Source of the DNA: Sphingomonas psychrotolerans
Lineage (GTDB): Bacteria; Pseudomonadota; Alphaproteobacteria; Sphingomonadales; Sphingomonadaceae
Length of the DNA: 64,000 nucleotides
NCBI RefSeq assembly: GCF_002796605.1
Contig: NZ_CP024923.1
Location: forward strand, 2,707,001-2,771,000
Direction: 5' to 3'
In this document: one piece after another, positions 50,004 to 59,625 of the stretch
Numbering within the stretch: the stretch's first letter is position 1
Layout: each line of letters begins with the position of its first letter
Program-made: the position numbers and the translations under genes
The notes under the pieces: generated by a model
Seen by the model: only the letters and a program-made list of their open reading frames with translations
What the model was told of the DNA's origin: nothing
Databases searched by the model: none

Positions 50004-51191
50004 TCAGCGCGGGCACCCCTGCCGCGCGATGACCGGCGCCGCCGCGCGGGCCATCGCCGTATAGCCGGCGTCGTTGGGGTGGAGATGGTCGCCGATCTCG
50101 AACCCGGCGATCAGCCGCTCGCGCTGCGCCGGATCGCGGGTCGCCGCGTCGAAATCGATCACGCCATCGAACACGCCTGCGGTGCGGATCCACTGATTGA
50201 CCGCTACGCGCTTCGCCTCGCCCGCCGCATCCTGATAGGCGGCGCCGACAAAGGGCAACAATGTGCCGCCGAGCACCTTTAGCCCGCGCGCATGCGCCCG
50301 GTGGATGAGCTGGCGATAGGCGGCGATCACCTGCTCGGCGCTGGCCGCCTGGGCAGGATTTCCCTTGCTTGCGCCGATATCGTTGATCCCTTCCAACAGC
50401 ACGACATGGGTGACGCCTGGGACCGAAAGCACGTCGCGGTCGAAGCGGGCGAGTGCGTTGGGCCCACGCCCGTCGTGGAGCAGGCGATTGCCGCTGATCC
50501 CGGCATTGACGATCGTCCAGCAGCGCGCGTCCCGCCGCGCGACAAGCAAGGCGGCGACCTGCGCCGGCCAGCTCGTGCGCGCCGAATCCGATGCGCCGGC
50601 GCCTTCGGTGATCGAGTCCCCGAACGCGACCAGCACCTGTCCCCACGCGGTCCCGGGCACCTCCACCGCCGAAGCGAGGCCGGCGCTGCGCGTCTCCGTT
50701 CCCTGCCCCGTGCTGCGCGTGGTGTCGCCGTCGGTCAGCCGCACCTTCTGCGCATGCGCCGCCGGCGTGACCTTGTCGGGATAATAGATGCTGAGCACCA
50801 ACTGCGTGCCGGGCGCAACTGCGAACGGTAGCGGATCGCTGTAAGCCGGCGCACCTGCCGGGATGACGATCGAACCGGCTCCCGAGAAGCGCAGCGTCAC
50901 CGGCGCGCTGCCCTCGACTGCAACGCTGGCCGCGCCGACCTGCAGCGCCTCGGATCCTAGTTCGTTGGTCAGCCGGATGCGGATGCGCGCGCCGTGCGCA
51001 CCGATCCGGATTGTCTGACGCACGGTCTGGTTGTGGATCGGATCGGGATAGGCGCCCTTGGTCTTGGGCTCCCAGCCGATCGGCGGCGCCACCCACGCGG
51101 CCTGCCAGCGCTCGGGCGCGGCCGCTCCGGCAATCGCCAGCGATGCCGGCAAACACAAAGCGAGCAGCGCAGCGATTCGGCGTGCGGACAT
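50004..51191 (-). CDS. SGNH/GDSL hydrolase, exported (carbohydrate esterase-like)
   Basis: A 395-residue exported esterase (signal LLALCLPASLAIAGAAA). An N-terminal beta domain at about 30-175 (VRQTIRIGAHGARIRIRLTN, ELGSEALQVGAASVAV) precedes the SGNH domain: block I FGDSITEGAG, block II Gly in VNAGISGNRLL, block III LLEGINDIG, and block V GDHLHPND with the Asp-His pair. All four residues are present. Relatives deacetylate plant polysaccharides, which suits this cluster, but the ester is not known. Divergent from the GH78 gene across a shared element. A broken second copy lies at 59.6-60.0 kb. Confidence 0.88.
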   Translation of the reverse strand: MSARRIAALLALCLPASLAIAGAAAPERWQAAWVAPPIGWEPKTKGAYPDPIHNQTVRQTIRIGAHGARIRIRLTNELGSEALQVGAASVAVEGSAPVTLRFSGAGSIVIPAGAPAYSDPLPFAVAPGTQLVLSIYYPDKVTPAAHAQKVRLTDGDTTRSTGQGTETRSAGLASAVEVPGTAWGQVLVAFGDSITEGAGASDSARTSWPAQVAALLVARRDARCWTIVNAGISGNRLLHDGRGPNALARFDRDVLSVPGVTHVVLLEGINDIGASKGNPAQAASAEQVIAAYRQLIHRAHARGLKVLGGTLLPFVGAAYQDAAGEAKRVAVNQWIRTAGVFDGVIDFDAATRDPAQRERLIAGFEIGDHLHPNDAGYTAMARAAAPVIARQGCPR

Positions 51192-51215
51192 GGCGGCGAT
51201 CTCCCGTGGACAGCA

Positions 51216-51236
51216 ATTAGTAATATGATACGCATA
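51216..51236. promoter_or_regulatory. Shared AT-rich operator-like element, copy 1
   Basis: ATTAGTAATATGATACGCATA lies 24 bp before the SGNH gene and 41 bp before the GH78 gene, which diverge from here. It is identical at 19 of 21 positions to copy 2 at 56199-56219. An AT-rich, conserved block in a GC-rich genome between divergent glycosidase genes is best read as a regulator binding site overlapping both promoters. Confidence 0.65.
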
Positions 51237-51277
51237 GCGCCGCCGGGCTCAAGCGCGGGATGTGAAGAGGACGCGTT

Positions 51278-54097
51278 TTGTCGGAGCGTTTGAAGGTCAG
51301 CCGTCGCGGCGCACTCAAGGCTGCGGGAACGGGGCTGACGGGAATCGGGGCGGCGCTGCCGGCAGCGGCGAAGGAACCTGCGGGAGCCCTTCGCGCCGAT
51401 CGCCTGCGCGTCGAATGGCGCGAGGCGCCGGTGGGGATCGACACGCTGCGGCCGCGCTTCACGTGGGAGCCCATGGCACGCGACGCGGATGCCCGTGCTC
51501 TCACCCAATCCGCCTCGCGTATTCTGGTGGCCAGAAGCCGTGCCGCCCTCAATGCCGAACGCGGCAACGTGTGGGACAGCGGCCGCGTCGCCGGGTCCCG
51601 CCCCGCTGCACAACCCCCTACCCCGCTCGCGCTCGATCCACATCGTGACTATCACTGGACCGTCGAAACCTGGGACCAGGCGGGCAAGTCCTGCGGCCGA
51701 TCCGCGCCCGCGCGTTTCGTCACCGGGCTGCTCGCCGCTGATCAATGGCAAGCCGAATGGATCGCCGCCACGCCCGATCGCCCGAGCGGACCGCACAGCC
51801 GCGGCAATGATCGCTCGCCAGCCAAACTGCCAGAACCGTTACCGATCTTCCGCCGTACGTTCGACCTGTCCGGACGTCTGCGCCGCGCGATCCTCTCGAT
51901 CGCCGCGCTTGGCCATGGCGACGTGACGATCAACGGCGCGCCGGTCACGCGTTCGATGCTCAATCCGGGCTGGACCGACTATCGCCGCACGATCCTCTAT
52001 ACGAGCCACGACATCACTGCGCTGCTCGTGCCCGGCCCCAACGCGATCGGAGTGATGCTCGGCAACGGCATGTACAATGTCGAGCGGGTGCCCGGACGCT
52101 ACGTCAAGTTCGTCGACAGCTTCGGCCAGCCCAAGCTGATCGCGCGGCTCGACATCGAGCTGACCGACGGGAGCACGCGCACCATCGTTTCGGATCGCAA
52201 CTGGCAGACCCGCGAGGGTCCGATCCGCTATTCGAATGTCTATGGCGGCGAGGATGTCGACGGCCGGCTCGAAGTGCCCGGCTGGGATCGGCCGGGGGCG
52301 GCAGGCGCAGACTGGCGCACACCGTTTCGGGTAGAGGGACCGAGCGGAACGCTGCGCGCGCAGGGCATTCCCGGCATCGAAGTCCAGCGCACGATCACAC
52401 CCCTTCGCGTGACGCCGCTCTCCAATGGCCGGGTCGTTTATGATTTCGGCGAAAACTGCTCGGCGCGTGCCCGTATGGTGCTGCGGGGGCCGGCAGGCAG
52501 CCGGATTTGCCTGCGGCCCGGCGAGGCGCTCGGTCCGGATGGCGGAGTCAGCCAGCGCAGCTTCAATGCCTCCCCGAAGAACGAGACTCGTTTCGAATAC
52601 ATCCTCGCCGGTCGCGGCGCCGAGGTCTTCCAGCCGCGCTTCATCCATCAGGGTTTCCGCTATCTCGAAGCCGAACTGCTGCCCCCCGAAGGCGGCGGCG
52701 AAGCCCCGCGGATCGAGAAGGTCGAAGTCGACTTCGTTCACGCCGGACTGATTCAGGTGGGCAATTTCGACAGCAGCGAGAAATTGTTCGTCGATACGCA
52801 CCGACTGATCGATCAGGCGCTGCGCAGCAACATGGCGAGCGTGCTCACCGATTGCCCGCACCGCGAGAAACTGGGCTGGCTCGAACAGACCCATCTCAAC
52901 GCCCCGACGATCCTCTACAATCGAGATGCCGCCGCCCTCTATGAGAAGATGGCGATCGACATCGCCGATGCGCAACAGGCCGACGGCATGGTCCCCGGGA
53001 TCGCGCCGGAATATGTCGCGTTTCTGGACAAGGATGGCGGCGACACGATCTGGCGCAACTCGCCCGAATGGGGCGTCGCGGCGGTGCTTTCGCCTTGGGC
53101 CGCCTATCGCGCTTACGGCGACCGCACGGTTCTCGAAATGGCCTATCCTTCGATGGGCCGCTATATGGCGTATCTCGCTGGACGCGCCACCGACGAGATC
53201 GTGGATTTCGGCATGGGCGACTGGTACGATCTCGGTCCCAGACCGCCCGGCGAGTCCCAACTGACCAGCCGCGCCCTGGCCGGCACCGCCTGCCGCTATC
53301 AAGCACTGCGAGCGCTCGCCGATATCGCCGGCGTCATCGGCCGCCCGGCCGAGACGGCGCGCTGGACCGCGCAGGCCGGTGCGGTCCTCGACGCCTTCAA
53401 CCGACGCTTCTTCCACGTCGATCGCGCCAGCTACGACACTGGCAGCCAGTGCGCGCTCGCCATGCCGCTGGCGCTCGGTATGGTACCGGCGGGTCGGGAG
53501 CGCGCCGTCCTCGACAATCTGGTCGCGGCCGTCCGCGCGAATGGCAATGGCGTGACCGCCGGCGATGTCGGCTTCCGCTATGTCATCGATGCGTTGACCG
53601 CGTATCGACGCGACGAGGTGATCGACGCGATGATGCGCGTCACCGACCGCCCCGGCTATGGCCAGCAGTTGCAGGGCGGCGCAACCGCACTCGCCGAGGC
53701 ATGGGATGCGAACCCGACCAAGTCGCTCAACCATTTCATGCTCGGTCATGGCGAAGGTTGGCTCTACGGCGCGCTGGCGGGTATCCGCATCGACTTCGCC
53801 GCCGCGGAGCCTCAGCGCATCGTCACCATCGCGCCGCGCCCGGTGGGCACTACCCGCGCCGCCGCCGCACGCCATCGCAGCGTACTGGGCGAGATCGTCA
53901 GCCGTTGGCACAAGGACGGCGGCCGCTTCGTGCTCGAAGCGACGATCCCTCCCGGTCCTGGCGGAACGGTGATGGTGCCGACGAGCGCCCCCGAGCGCGT
54001 GACCGAGAGCGGCAAGCCGGTGCCCGGCACACCTGTGCCCGGTGGACTCGAGGTCCTCCTGGGCTCCGGCCGCTACCGGTTCGAAGCGGCGGTCTGA
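51278..54097 (+). CDS. Alpha-L-rhamnosidase, GH78 family, Tat-exported
   Basis: A 939-residue GH78 enzyme. A Tat signal (VSRRGALKAAGTGLTGIGAA) precedes beta domains (VEWREAPVGIDTLRPRFTWE, the rhamnosidase N-terminal domain), and the (alpha/alpha)6 catalytic domain starts near 500 with SVLTDCPHREKLGWLEQTHL, then WRNSPEWGVAAVLSPWAAY and GMGDWYDLG, which carry the acidic residues. Later NHFMLGHGEGWLYGALAGI is conserved. It should release terminal alpha-L-rhamnose. TTG start with AAGAGGACG upstream. It ends 25 bp inside the convergent GH42 gene's 3' end. Confidence 0.92.
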   Translation: MSERLKVSRRGALKAAGTGLTGIGAALPAAAKEPAGALRADRLRVEWREAPVGIDTLRPRFTWEPMARDADARALTQSASRILVARSRAALNAERGNVWDSGRVAGSRPAAQPPTPLALDPHRDYHWTVETWDQAGKSCGRSAPARFVTGLLAADQWQAEWIAATPDRPSGPHSRGNDRSPAKLPEPLPIFRRTFDLSGRLRRAILSIAALGHGDVTINGAPVTRSMLNPGWTDYRRTILYTSHDITALLVPGPNAIGVMLGNGMYNVERVPGRYVKFVDSFGQPKLIARLDIELTDGSTRTIVSDRNWQTREGPIRYSNVYGGEDVDGRLEVPGWDRPGAAGADWRTPFRVEGPSGTLRAQGIPGIEVQRTITPLRVTPLSNGRVVYDFGENCSARARMVLRGPAGSRICLRPGEALGPDGGVSQRSFNASPKNETRFEYILAGRGAEVFQPRFIHQGFRYLEAELLPPEGGGEAPRIEKVEVDFVHAGLIQVGNFDSSEKLFVDTHRLIDQALRSNMASVLTDCPHREKLGWLEQTHLNAPTILYNRDAAALYEKMAIDIADAQQADGMVPGIAPEYVAFLDKDGGDTIWRNSPEWGVAAVLSPWAAYRAYGDRTVLEMAYPSMGRYMAYLAGRATDEIVDFGMGDWYDLGPRPPGESQLTSRALAGTACRYQALRALADIAGVIGRPAETARWTAQAGAVLDAFNRRFFHVDRASYDTGSQCALAMPLALGMVPAGRERAVLDNLVAAVRANGNGVTAGDVGFRYVIDALTAYRRDEVIDAMMRVTDRPGYGQQLQGGATALAEAWDANPTKSLNHFMLGHGEGWLYGALAGIRIDFAAAEPQRIVTIAPRPVGTTRAAAARHRSVLGEIVSRWHKDGGRFVLEATIPPGPGGTVMVPTSAPERVTESGKPVPGTPVPGGLEVLLGSGRYRFEAAV

Positions 54098-56190
54098 GCC
54101 CCGGGCAGCGCCACCACCGCGATGCCGTGCGCAGGCAGCACACCGTCGCGCAGATCGCCGGTAACGGGCTTTGCACCCGCGGGCAGCGTTGGCCGTAGCG
54201 GCGTGTCACCGTGATTGACGAGCACCAGCACCCGCTTTCCGCCTCCTGCGCGTTCCATCACCTCGAGCGCGGCGGACGCATCCGGGACCACCGGCGCGAC
54301 CTTCGCCTCGTCAAGCAGGCGCTGGGCAAAAGTGCGCAGCATTACTTCATCGGGCCAGGCGCCGACATAAGTGATCCGCCCCTTGCCAACCCGCCGCGTC
54401 ACCGCCGCGGGCTTGCCGTCGAGCCAACCATTCGACGGACCGTAGCGCTCGAGCACTTCGACATCCTTCATGCGCGGCTCGATCGTCTCGGCCCAGATGC
54501 TGGCCTCGCCGCTGCCGAGCGTCCCGGTCAACGGCGCCGCGGCGTCCAGCGCATAATATTGGTCGACCCGCGCGCCGAGCAGATCGGCGAGCGGCCCCGG
54601 CTGGCGCTGCGGCCATAGCGCGTTGGCATCGTCCTTCATCCCCGAGCGCGGGCCCAGCACCAGATGCCCGCCGCCGCGGACATAGACCGCCAGCCGGTCG
54701 GCCTCAGGCTTCGTGATCACGTGCAGGCTCGGTGCCACCACCAGCGGATAGCGCTTCAGATCGGCGTCGACCGGCACGATATGTACCGCTTGGGAGAGGC
54801 TGCGCAGCGGACGATACCAGGCCGTGAACTGCTTGATTGGATCGAAGTCGCGGTGGTGGCGCTGCAAGTCGATCGCCCAGCGGCTGTCATAGGAGAACAA
54901 CATCGCGATCTTGCCGACCGGCTCGGTGCCCGCCAGCGCCGGGGCGGCGGCAGCGGCATCGCGCGCCACCTGGGCGATTTCGTCGAAGATCGGATATGGC
55001 GTGCCGTCCGCCCCCAGCATCGCGCCGTGATATTGTTCCTGCCCGTTCAGTGCCGAGCGCCATTGCCAATAGAGCACTGCGTCGGCGCCGTGACCGATCG
55101 CCTGCCACGCCAGCTCGCGCGTCTGACCGCGGTCGAGCGCGCGATTGACCGGCACCCAGTCGACTCGGCCCGGCTGGGTCTCCATCAGCCAGAAATTGCG
55201 CTGCTTATAGCCGCGCACCAGATCGTGATTGGCGGCGTTCGCCAGCCAATCCGGGCGGCCGTCGGGGATGTAATTGTCCCACGAGGCGAGATCGAGATCG
55301 CGGTGCATCGCGAAATGGTCGAACCCGGCGTTCCAGAACATCGTGTTGGTGGTCACCCATTGCCGCGGGTCCGCGACGGCGCGGATCGCGCCTGCCTGCG
55401 CCTGGACATAATCGACCCAGGTCGCCGTGACGAAATGCTTGAAGTCGAGCAGCAGCCCCGGATTGTGCTGCCCACCGGCGCGGAGCGGCACCTGCGCGAA
55501 ATTGTCGTAATGCTGGCTCCAATATTGGGTGGTCCAGCGACGGTTGAGTTCGTCGATCGCGCCGTAGCGCTGCTCGAGAAATGTGTGCCACCGCGCCTGC
55601 GCCTCCGCATCGAACGAAGGCGGGCCGACCTCATTGTCGATCTGCCAGCCGATTACGCGGGCGTCGCGCCCGTAGCGCTTCGCCATCTCGGTCGCGACCC
55701 GCGTCGCGAAGGTCCGATAGCGCGCGCTTGCGAACGAGAAATGCCGCCGTCCGCCATGTTCGGCGCGCATGCCGTTTTCGTCGACGCGCAGGATCTCGGG
55801 ATAAGACTGGCTCATCCACGCCGGCGGCGCCGCGGTGGGCGTGCCCAGCACGACCTGCATCCCCGCCGCATTGGCCGCCGCGATCGCGCGGTCGAGCCAT
55901 GCGAAGTCGAAAGTGCCTTCGCCCGGCTCCATCCGGCTCCACGCGAACTCGGCGAGCCGAACGGTGTTGAACCCCGCCTGTTTCATCATCGCGAGATCGG
56001 TCACCCAGCGCGCCTCGGGCCATTGTTCGGGATACCAGGAGACGCCTATCGCCAGCGGGACCTTGGGTGCGGCCAGAGCCGCTCTCGCGGGCTCGCGCGC
56101 GGCTTGCTGCGCCGCGGACGGCAAAGCCATGACGAGGGCAGCCGTCGCAATTGTCGCAAAGAGACCAAAGCTGCGCTGGACCACCGACAC
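54073..56190 (-). CDS. Beta-galactosidase, GH42 family, exported
   Basis: A 705-residue GH42 enzyme with a Sec signal (VQRSFGLFATIATAALVMAL, cut near AQQAA). TIM-barrel motifs: IGVSWYPEQWPEARWVTDLA, VRLAEFAWSRMEPGEG, acid/base Glu in VIGWQIDNEVGPPSF, nucleophile Glu in FWLMETQPGRVDW, then DAVLYWQWRSALNGQEQYHG. The C-terminal trimerisation domain (VHIVPVDADLKRYPLVVAPS, GGGHLVLGPRSGMKDD) follows. It hydrolyses beta-galactosides and, being exported, acts on oligosaccharides outside the cytoplasm. Divergent from GH106 over copy 2 of the shared element. Confidence 0.92.
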   Translation of the reverse strand: MSVVQRSFGLFATIATAALVMALPSAAQQAAREPARAALAAPKVPLAIGVSWYPEQWPEARWVTDLAMMKQAGFNTVRLAEFAWSRMEPGEGTFDFAWLDRAIAAANAAGMQVVLGTPTAAPPAWMSQSYPEILRVDENGMRAEHGGRRHFSFASARYRTFATRVATEMAKRYGRDARVIGWQIDNEVGPPSFDAEAQARWHTFLEQRYGAIDELNRRWTTQYWSQHYDNFAQVPLRAGGQHNPGLLLDFKHFVTATWVDYVQAQAGAIRAVADPRQWVTTNTMFWNAGFDHFAMHRDLDLASWDNYIPDGRPDWLANAANHDLVRGYKQRNFWLMETQPGRVDWVPVNRALDRGQTRELAWQAIGHGADAVLYWQWRSALNGQEQYHGAMLGADGTPYPIFDEIAQVARDAAAAAPALAGTEPVGKIAMLFSYDSRWAIDLQRHHRDFDPIKQFTAWYRPLRSLSQAVHIVPVDADLKRYPLVVAPSLHVITKPEADRLAVYVRGGGHLVLGPRSGMKDDANALWPQRQPGPLADLLGARVDQYYALDAAAPLTGTLGSGEASIWAETIEPRMKDVEVLERYGPSNGWLDGKPAAVTRRVGKGRITYVGAWPDEVMLRTFAQRLLDEAKVAPVVPDASAALEVMERAGGGKRVLVLVNHGDTPLRPTLPAGAKPVTGDLRDGVLPAHGIAVVALPGAQTAASNR

Positions 56191-56198
56191 TCTCCGTG

Positions 56199-56220
56199 AT
56201 TAGTAATATGATATGCGTAC
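56199..56220. promoter_or_regulatory. Shared AT-rich operator-like element, copy 2
   Basis: ATTAGTAATATGATATGCGTAC is 9 bp before the GH42 start and 16 bp before the GH106 start, again in a divergent gap. GTAATATGATAT has partial dyad symmetry, and a further GTAC/GTATC follows, extending it. It lies so close to both starts that a bound regulator would block transcription. Confidence 0.65.
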
Positions 56221-56235
56221 GTATCGGTCTCGCTT

Positions 56236-59200
56236 ATGGCAAGCGGGACGATGGGAGTGGATGAGTTGAACAGCATTGGCGGAATCGGGCGACGCGAGCT
56301 TCTGGCCGGAGGCGGCGCACTCGCGCTCTCCTCCGCAGTGCCCTGCACCTCCGGCTATTGGCGAGTCGCCGCGGCATTGCCGCAGGCACTCCCCACCGCC
56401 GCGCCCGACCTCGCCGAGCGCTGGCGCAACCCGCCCCGCGACGCACATCTCGCGGCTTATTGGTACTGGATGGGCGGCGCGGTGACCAGGGAAGGGATCA
56501 CCGCTGATCTGACCGCGATGAAGGCGGGCGGCATCGGGCGCGCGGCGATGTTCAGCATCGGCAAGAGCGGCAAGACGCCGCAGGTCAGTCCGCCGGCGGA
56601 TGCGCTCACCTCCGTCTGGTGGGAAATGGTCGAACACGCCGCCACCGAAGCGGAGCGGCTCGGCGTCGAACTGGCGATGAACATGTGCGACGGCTGGGCC
56701 ACCGCCAGCGGCCCGTGGATCACCCCCCAACTGTCTATGCAGCATTTGATCTGGGGCGAGACTCGCGTCGATGGCGGGCGGACGATCGACATGGCCCTGC
56801 CTACCGGCGATACCAAGCTCGGCTATCACCGCGACGTGGCAGTGATCGCAGTGCCGATCGACCGTGAATGGGAAACGACCAGCGAGGCCGCGACGGTGAC
56901 CAGCGACCTGCCGCTGGCCAACCCCGCCGCGCTCGCCGATCTCGCCAACGACGCGGTGCTGATCGACACCGAACAAGGCGGCTCGATCGTCTATCGCTTC
57001 GCCAAACCGTTCACGCTGCGCTCGGTGACGGTCCGCACGCCCAACGCAAAGACCGGCTTCGCCCCCGGCGTGCTGCGTGCCGCGAACAGCCTGCGGGTCG
57101 AAGCGAGCGACGACGGCGCCGTCTGGCGGCCGGTCGGCCGGCTCGACTATCCCGGCCATGGCTGGCAAACCGATCTCACCACCCTCACCCATGCCGTGCC
57201 CGAGACGACCGCGCGCGCCTTCCGCTTCGTGCATCGGCCGGAGGGGCCGTTCGACTATGACGAGAACCAGGATTTCGGCCAGGAGACCGCACTGCGGCTG
57301 AAGGGGCTGCACCTCTCGTCGATGCCCACGGTCCACCATCTCCCGATCAAATCGGGCGCCGCCTGGGGCCGCAGCCGCCGGATGGACGACACGGTCCTGC
57401 CCCCCGCATCCTGCGTGAACCGCGCGGCGCTGGTCGACCTCAGCAAGTCGATGGACGTGAACGGCCGTCTGCGCTGGCGCGCACCGGCGGGCCGCTGGCG
57501 CATCCTGCGGATCGGCTGCACCACCACGGGCAAGAAGAACGCTGCGGCAGGCTTGGGCGAGGGGCTCGAATGCGACCGCTTCAACCCCGAAGCCGCCAAG
57601 CTCCAGTTCGACAATTGGTTCGGCAAGGCGCTCGCCCGGCTGGGCCCGGCGGGCAAGCGCGCGCTCAAGATTGTCCATGTCGACAGCTGGGAAGCACACA
57701 CCCAGAACTGGTCGCCTGTCTTCCCTGCCGACTTCGCCCGCCGGCGCGGCTATGATGTGCTGCCCTGGCTGGCGACGATGGCCGGCGTGCCGATCGACAG
57801 CATGGAAGCGAGCGAGGCCTTCTTGTTCGACCTGCGGCGCACGATCGCAGAACTGGCGCGCGACCATTTCTACGCCCCCGTCGCCGCGATGGCGCACGCC
57901 CGCGGATGCCGGTTCAGCGGCGAGCCGCAAAACCCCACCTTCCTCGCCGACGGGCTCGATTATGCACGTTATGTCGACGAGCCGATGGGCGAATTCTGGG
58001 TCAACACCCCGCGCAACGACAAGCCCAACGACGTCAAGGACGCGGTCTCCGGCGCGCGCATCTACGGCAACAAGATCGCCGGCGCAGAGGCGTTCACGCA
58101 GGGACTGATGACGTGGCGCGAGCACCCGTATCTGTTCAAGCGGATCGGCGATCACAATTTCTGCGAGGGGATCAACCATCTTCATCTGCACGTCTGGGCA
58201 ATGCAGCCTTGGCCCGATCGCGCGCCAGGGATGACGCTGAACGGCATCGGATCGCATTTTGCTGCGCAGCAAAGCTGGTGGAAGCCCGGGCAAGGCTGGC
58301 GTGATTATGTCGTTCGCGCGCAGGCGCTGCTCCAGGCCGGCAGCGCAGTCGCCGACGTGGCGTATTTCATCGGCGAGGACATACCGACGCGGGCGCTGAT
58401 GCCGCGCAATCTGTCGCCGGCTTTGCCTGCGGGCTTCGCTTATGATTCGATCAACCGCGACGCGCTGCTGCGCCTCGCCACTGTACGCGATGGACGGATC
58501 GAGTTGCCCGGAGGCGCTTCGTATCGGGTGCTGGTGCTTCCGCAAACCGATCGCATGACGCTGCCGCTTGCCGAGCGCATCGCCCGACTGGTCGCCGATG
58601 GCGCGACGGTCATCGGCCCGCGCCCGACGCGACTGCCGGGGCTCGAAAATGGCGCCGCAGATGACGAGCGACTGACCGCCCTCGCCGCCGATCTATGGGG
58701 CAGCGGCAAGATCGCCGAAACCGCCGATCTTGCGCGTCTTCTCGGCGCCCCCGCCTTTGTGGCCGAAGGCACTACGGGTATCGAATGGACCCATCGCCGC
58801 AGCCCCGATTGGACGATGTTCTTCCTGTTCAATCCGTCGGACCGCGAGGCGCGCTTCGTCGGCCACTTCCGCAGCGCGGGCGCGGCGCCTGAGCTCTGGG
58901 ACGCCGATCGTGGCGCAATCGAGGCGGCGGGCGCGTGGCGTAATGACGGCAAGGTCACCAGCCTTCCCGTGATGCTCGATCCGGGTGGATCGGTGTTCGT
59001 GCTGTTCGCCGGAAAGTCAGACAGGCGGCCGGTCAGCGATATTTCCGCCACGGGTCCCCGCTTCCGGCGCACCAGCCGCGGAGTCGAGCGGATAACCTAC
59101 ATCGGCGTGCCAATCGAAATCCGTGGCCCGTGGAACCTTCGCTTCGCCGAGCTCTCCCGGCCACACGCAGTAAAACTTGATCATCTCCGCTCATGGACCC

Positions 59201-59625
59201 AGCTCGAGGAACCCGATCTGCGCTTCTATTCGGGTCTCGCGACCTATTCGATCGCGGTCGCCTTGCCCCGGGCGCGCACCGATCGCGAACTGGTTCTCGA
59301 TCTCGGCGCAGTCGCCAATCTCGCCACCGTGCGCGTGAACGGACGCCAGATCGGCTATGCGTGGCGCCCGCCGTTCCATGTCCCCCTCCCCGCTGGCCTG
59401 GGCGGCCGCGTGACGATCGAAATCGACGTCGCCAATACTTGGCGCAACCGGCTGATCGGCGATCACGGCAAGGCCGAGACCGAGCGGGTCACCCATGTCG
59501 TTCCGATGCTCCGCAAAGGCCAGCCATGGCTTCCCGGCGGAGAAGGTGCCGAGCTCGACCCTGCCGGGTTGCTCGGCCCGGTCCGGATCCTCGCCCGCAG
59601 CGTGACCCGGCTCAGCGGCGGCTGA
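56236..59625 (+). CDS. GH106-type alpha-L-rhamnosidase, Tat-exported
   Basis: An 1129-residue protein of the GH106 family. Tat signal GIGRRELLAGGGALALSSAV. Catalytic TIM-like domain: DAHLAAYWYWMGGAVTREGI, TADLTAMKAGGIGRAAMFSI, GVELAMNMCDGWATASGPWI, then KIVHVDSWEAHTQNWSPVFP, where the acidic residues lie, and GGEPQ-like FSGEPQNPTFLADGLDYARY. C-terminal beta-sandwiches include LVLDLGAVANLATVRVNGRQ and GYAWRPPFHVPLPAGLGGRV. GH106 cleaves alpha-L-rhamnose from rhamnogalacturonan-type chains by family knowledge. The start could also be the ATG at 56251. Confidence 0.9.
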   Translation: MASGTMGVDELNSIGGIGRRELLAGGGALALSSAVPCTSGYWRVAAALPQALPTAAPDLAERWRNPPRDAHLAAYWYWMGGAVTREGITADLTAMKAGGIGRAAMFSIGKSGKTPQVSPPADALTSVWWEMVEHAATEAERLGVELAMNMCDGWATASGPWITPQLSMQHLIWGETRVDGGRTIDMALPTGDTKLGYHRDVAVIAVPIDREWETTSEAATVTSDLPLANPAALADLANDAVLIDTEQGGSIVYRFAKPFTLRSVTVRTPNAKTGFAPGVLRAANSLRVEASDDGAVWRPVGRLDYPGHGWQTDLTTLTHAVPETTARAFRFVHRPEGPFDYDENQDFGQETALRLKGLHLSSMPTVHHLPIKSGAAWGRSRRMDDTVLPPASCVNRAALVDLSKSMDVNGRLRWRAPAGRWRILRIGCTTTGKKNAAAGLGEGLECDRFNPEAAKLQFDNWFGKALARLGPAGKRALKIVHVDSWEAHTQNWSPVFPADFARRRGYDVLPWLATMAGVPIDSMEASEAFLFDLRRTIAELARDHFYAPVAAMAHARGCRFSGEPQNPTFLADGLDYARYVDEPMGEFWVNTPRNDKPNDVKDAVSGARIYGNKIAGAEAFTQGLMTWREHPYLFKRIGDHNFCEGINHLHLHVWAMQPWPDRAPGMTLNGIGSHFAAQQSWWKPGQGWRDYVVRAQALLQAGSAVADVAYFIGEDIPTRALMPRNLSPALPAGFAYDSINRDALLRLATVRDGRIELPGGASYRVLVLPQTDRMTLPLAERIARLVADGATVIGPRPTRLPGLENGAADDERLTALAADLWGSGKIAETADLARLLGAPAFVAEGTTGIEWTHRRSPDWTMFFLFNPSDREARFVGHFRSAGAAPELWDADRGAIEAAGAWRNDGKVTSLPVMLDPGGSVFVLFAGKSDRRPVSDISATGPRFRRTSRGVERITYIGVPIEIRGPWNLRFAELSRPHAVKLDHLRSWTQLEEPDLRFYSGLATYSIAVALPRARTDRELVLDLGAVANLATVRVNGRQIGYAWRPPFHVPLPAGLGGRVTIEIDVANTWRNRLIGDHGKAETERVTHVVPMLRKGQPWLPGGEGAELDPAGLLGPVRILARSVTRLSGG

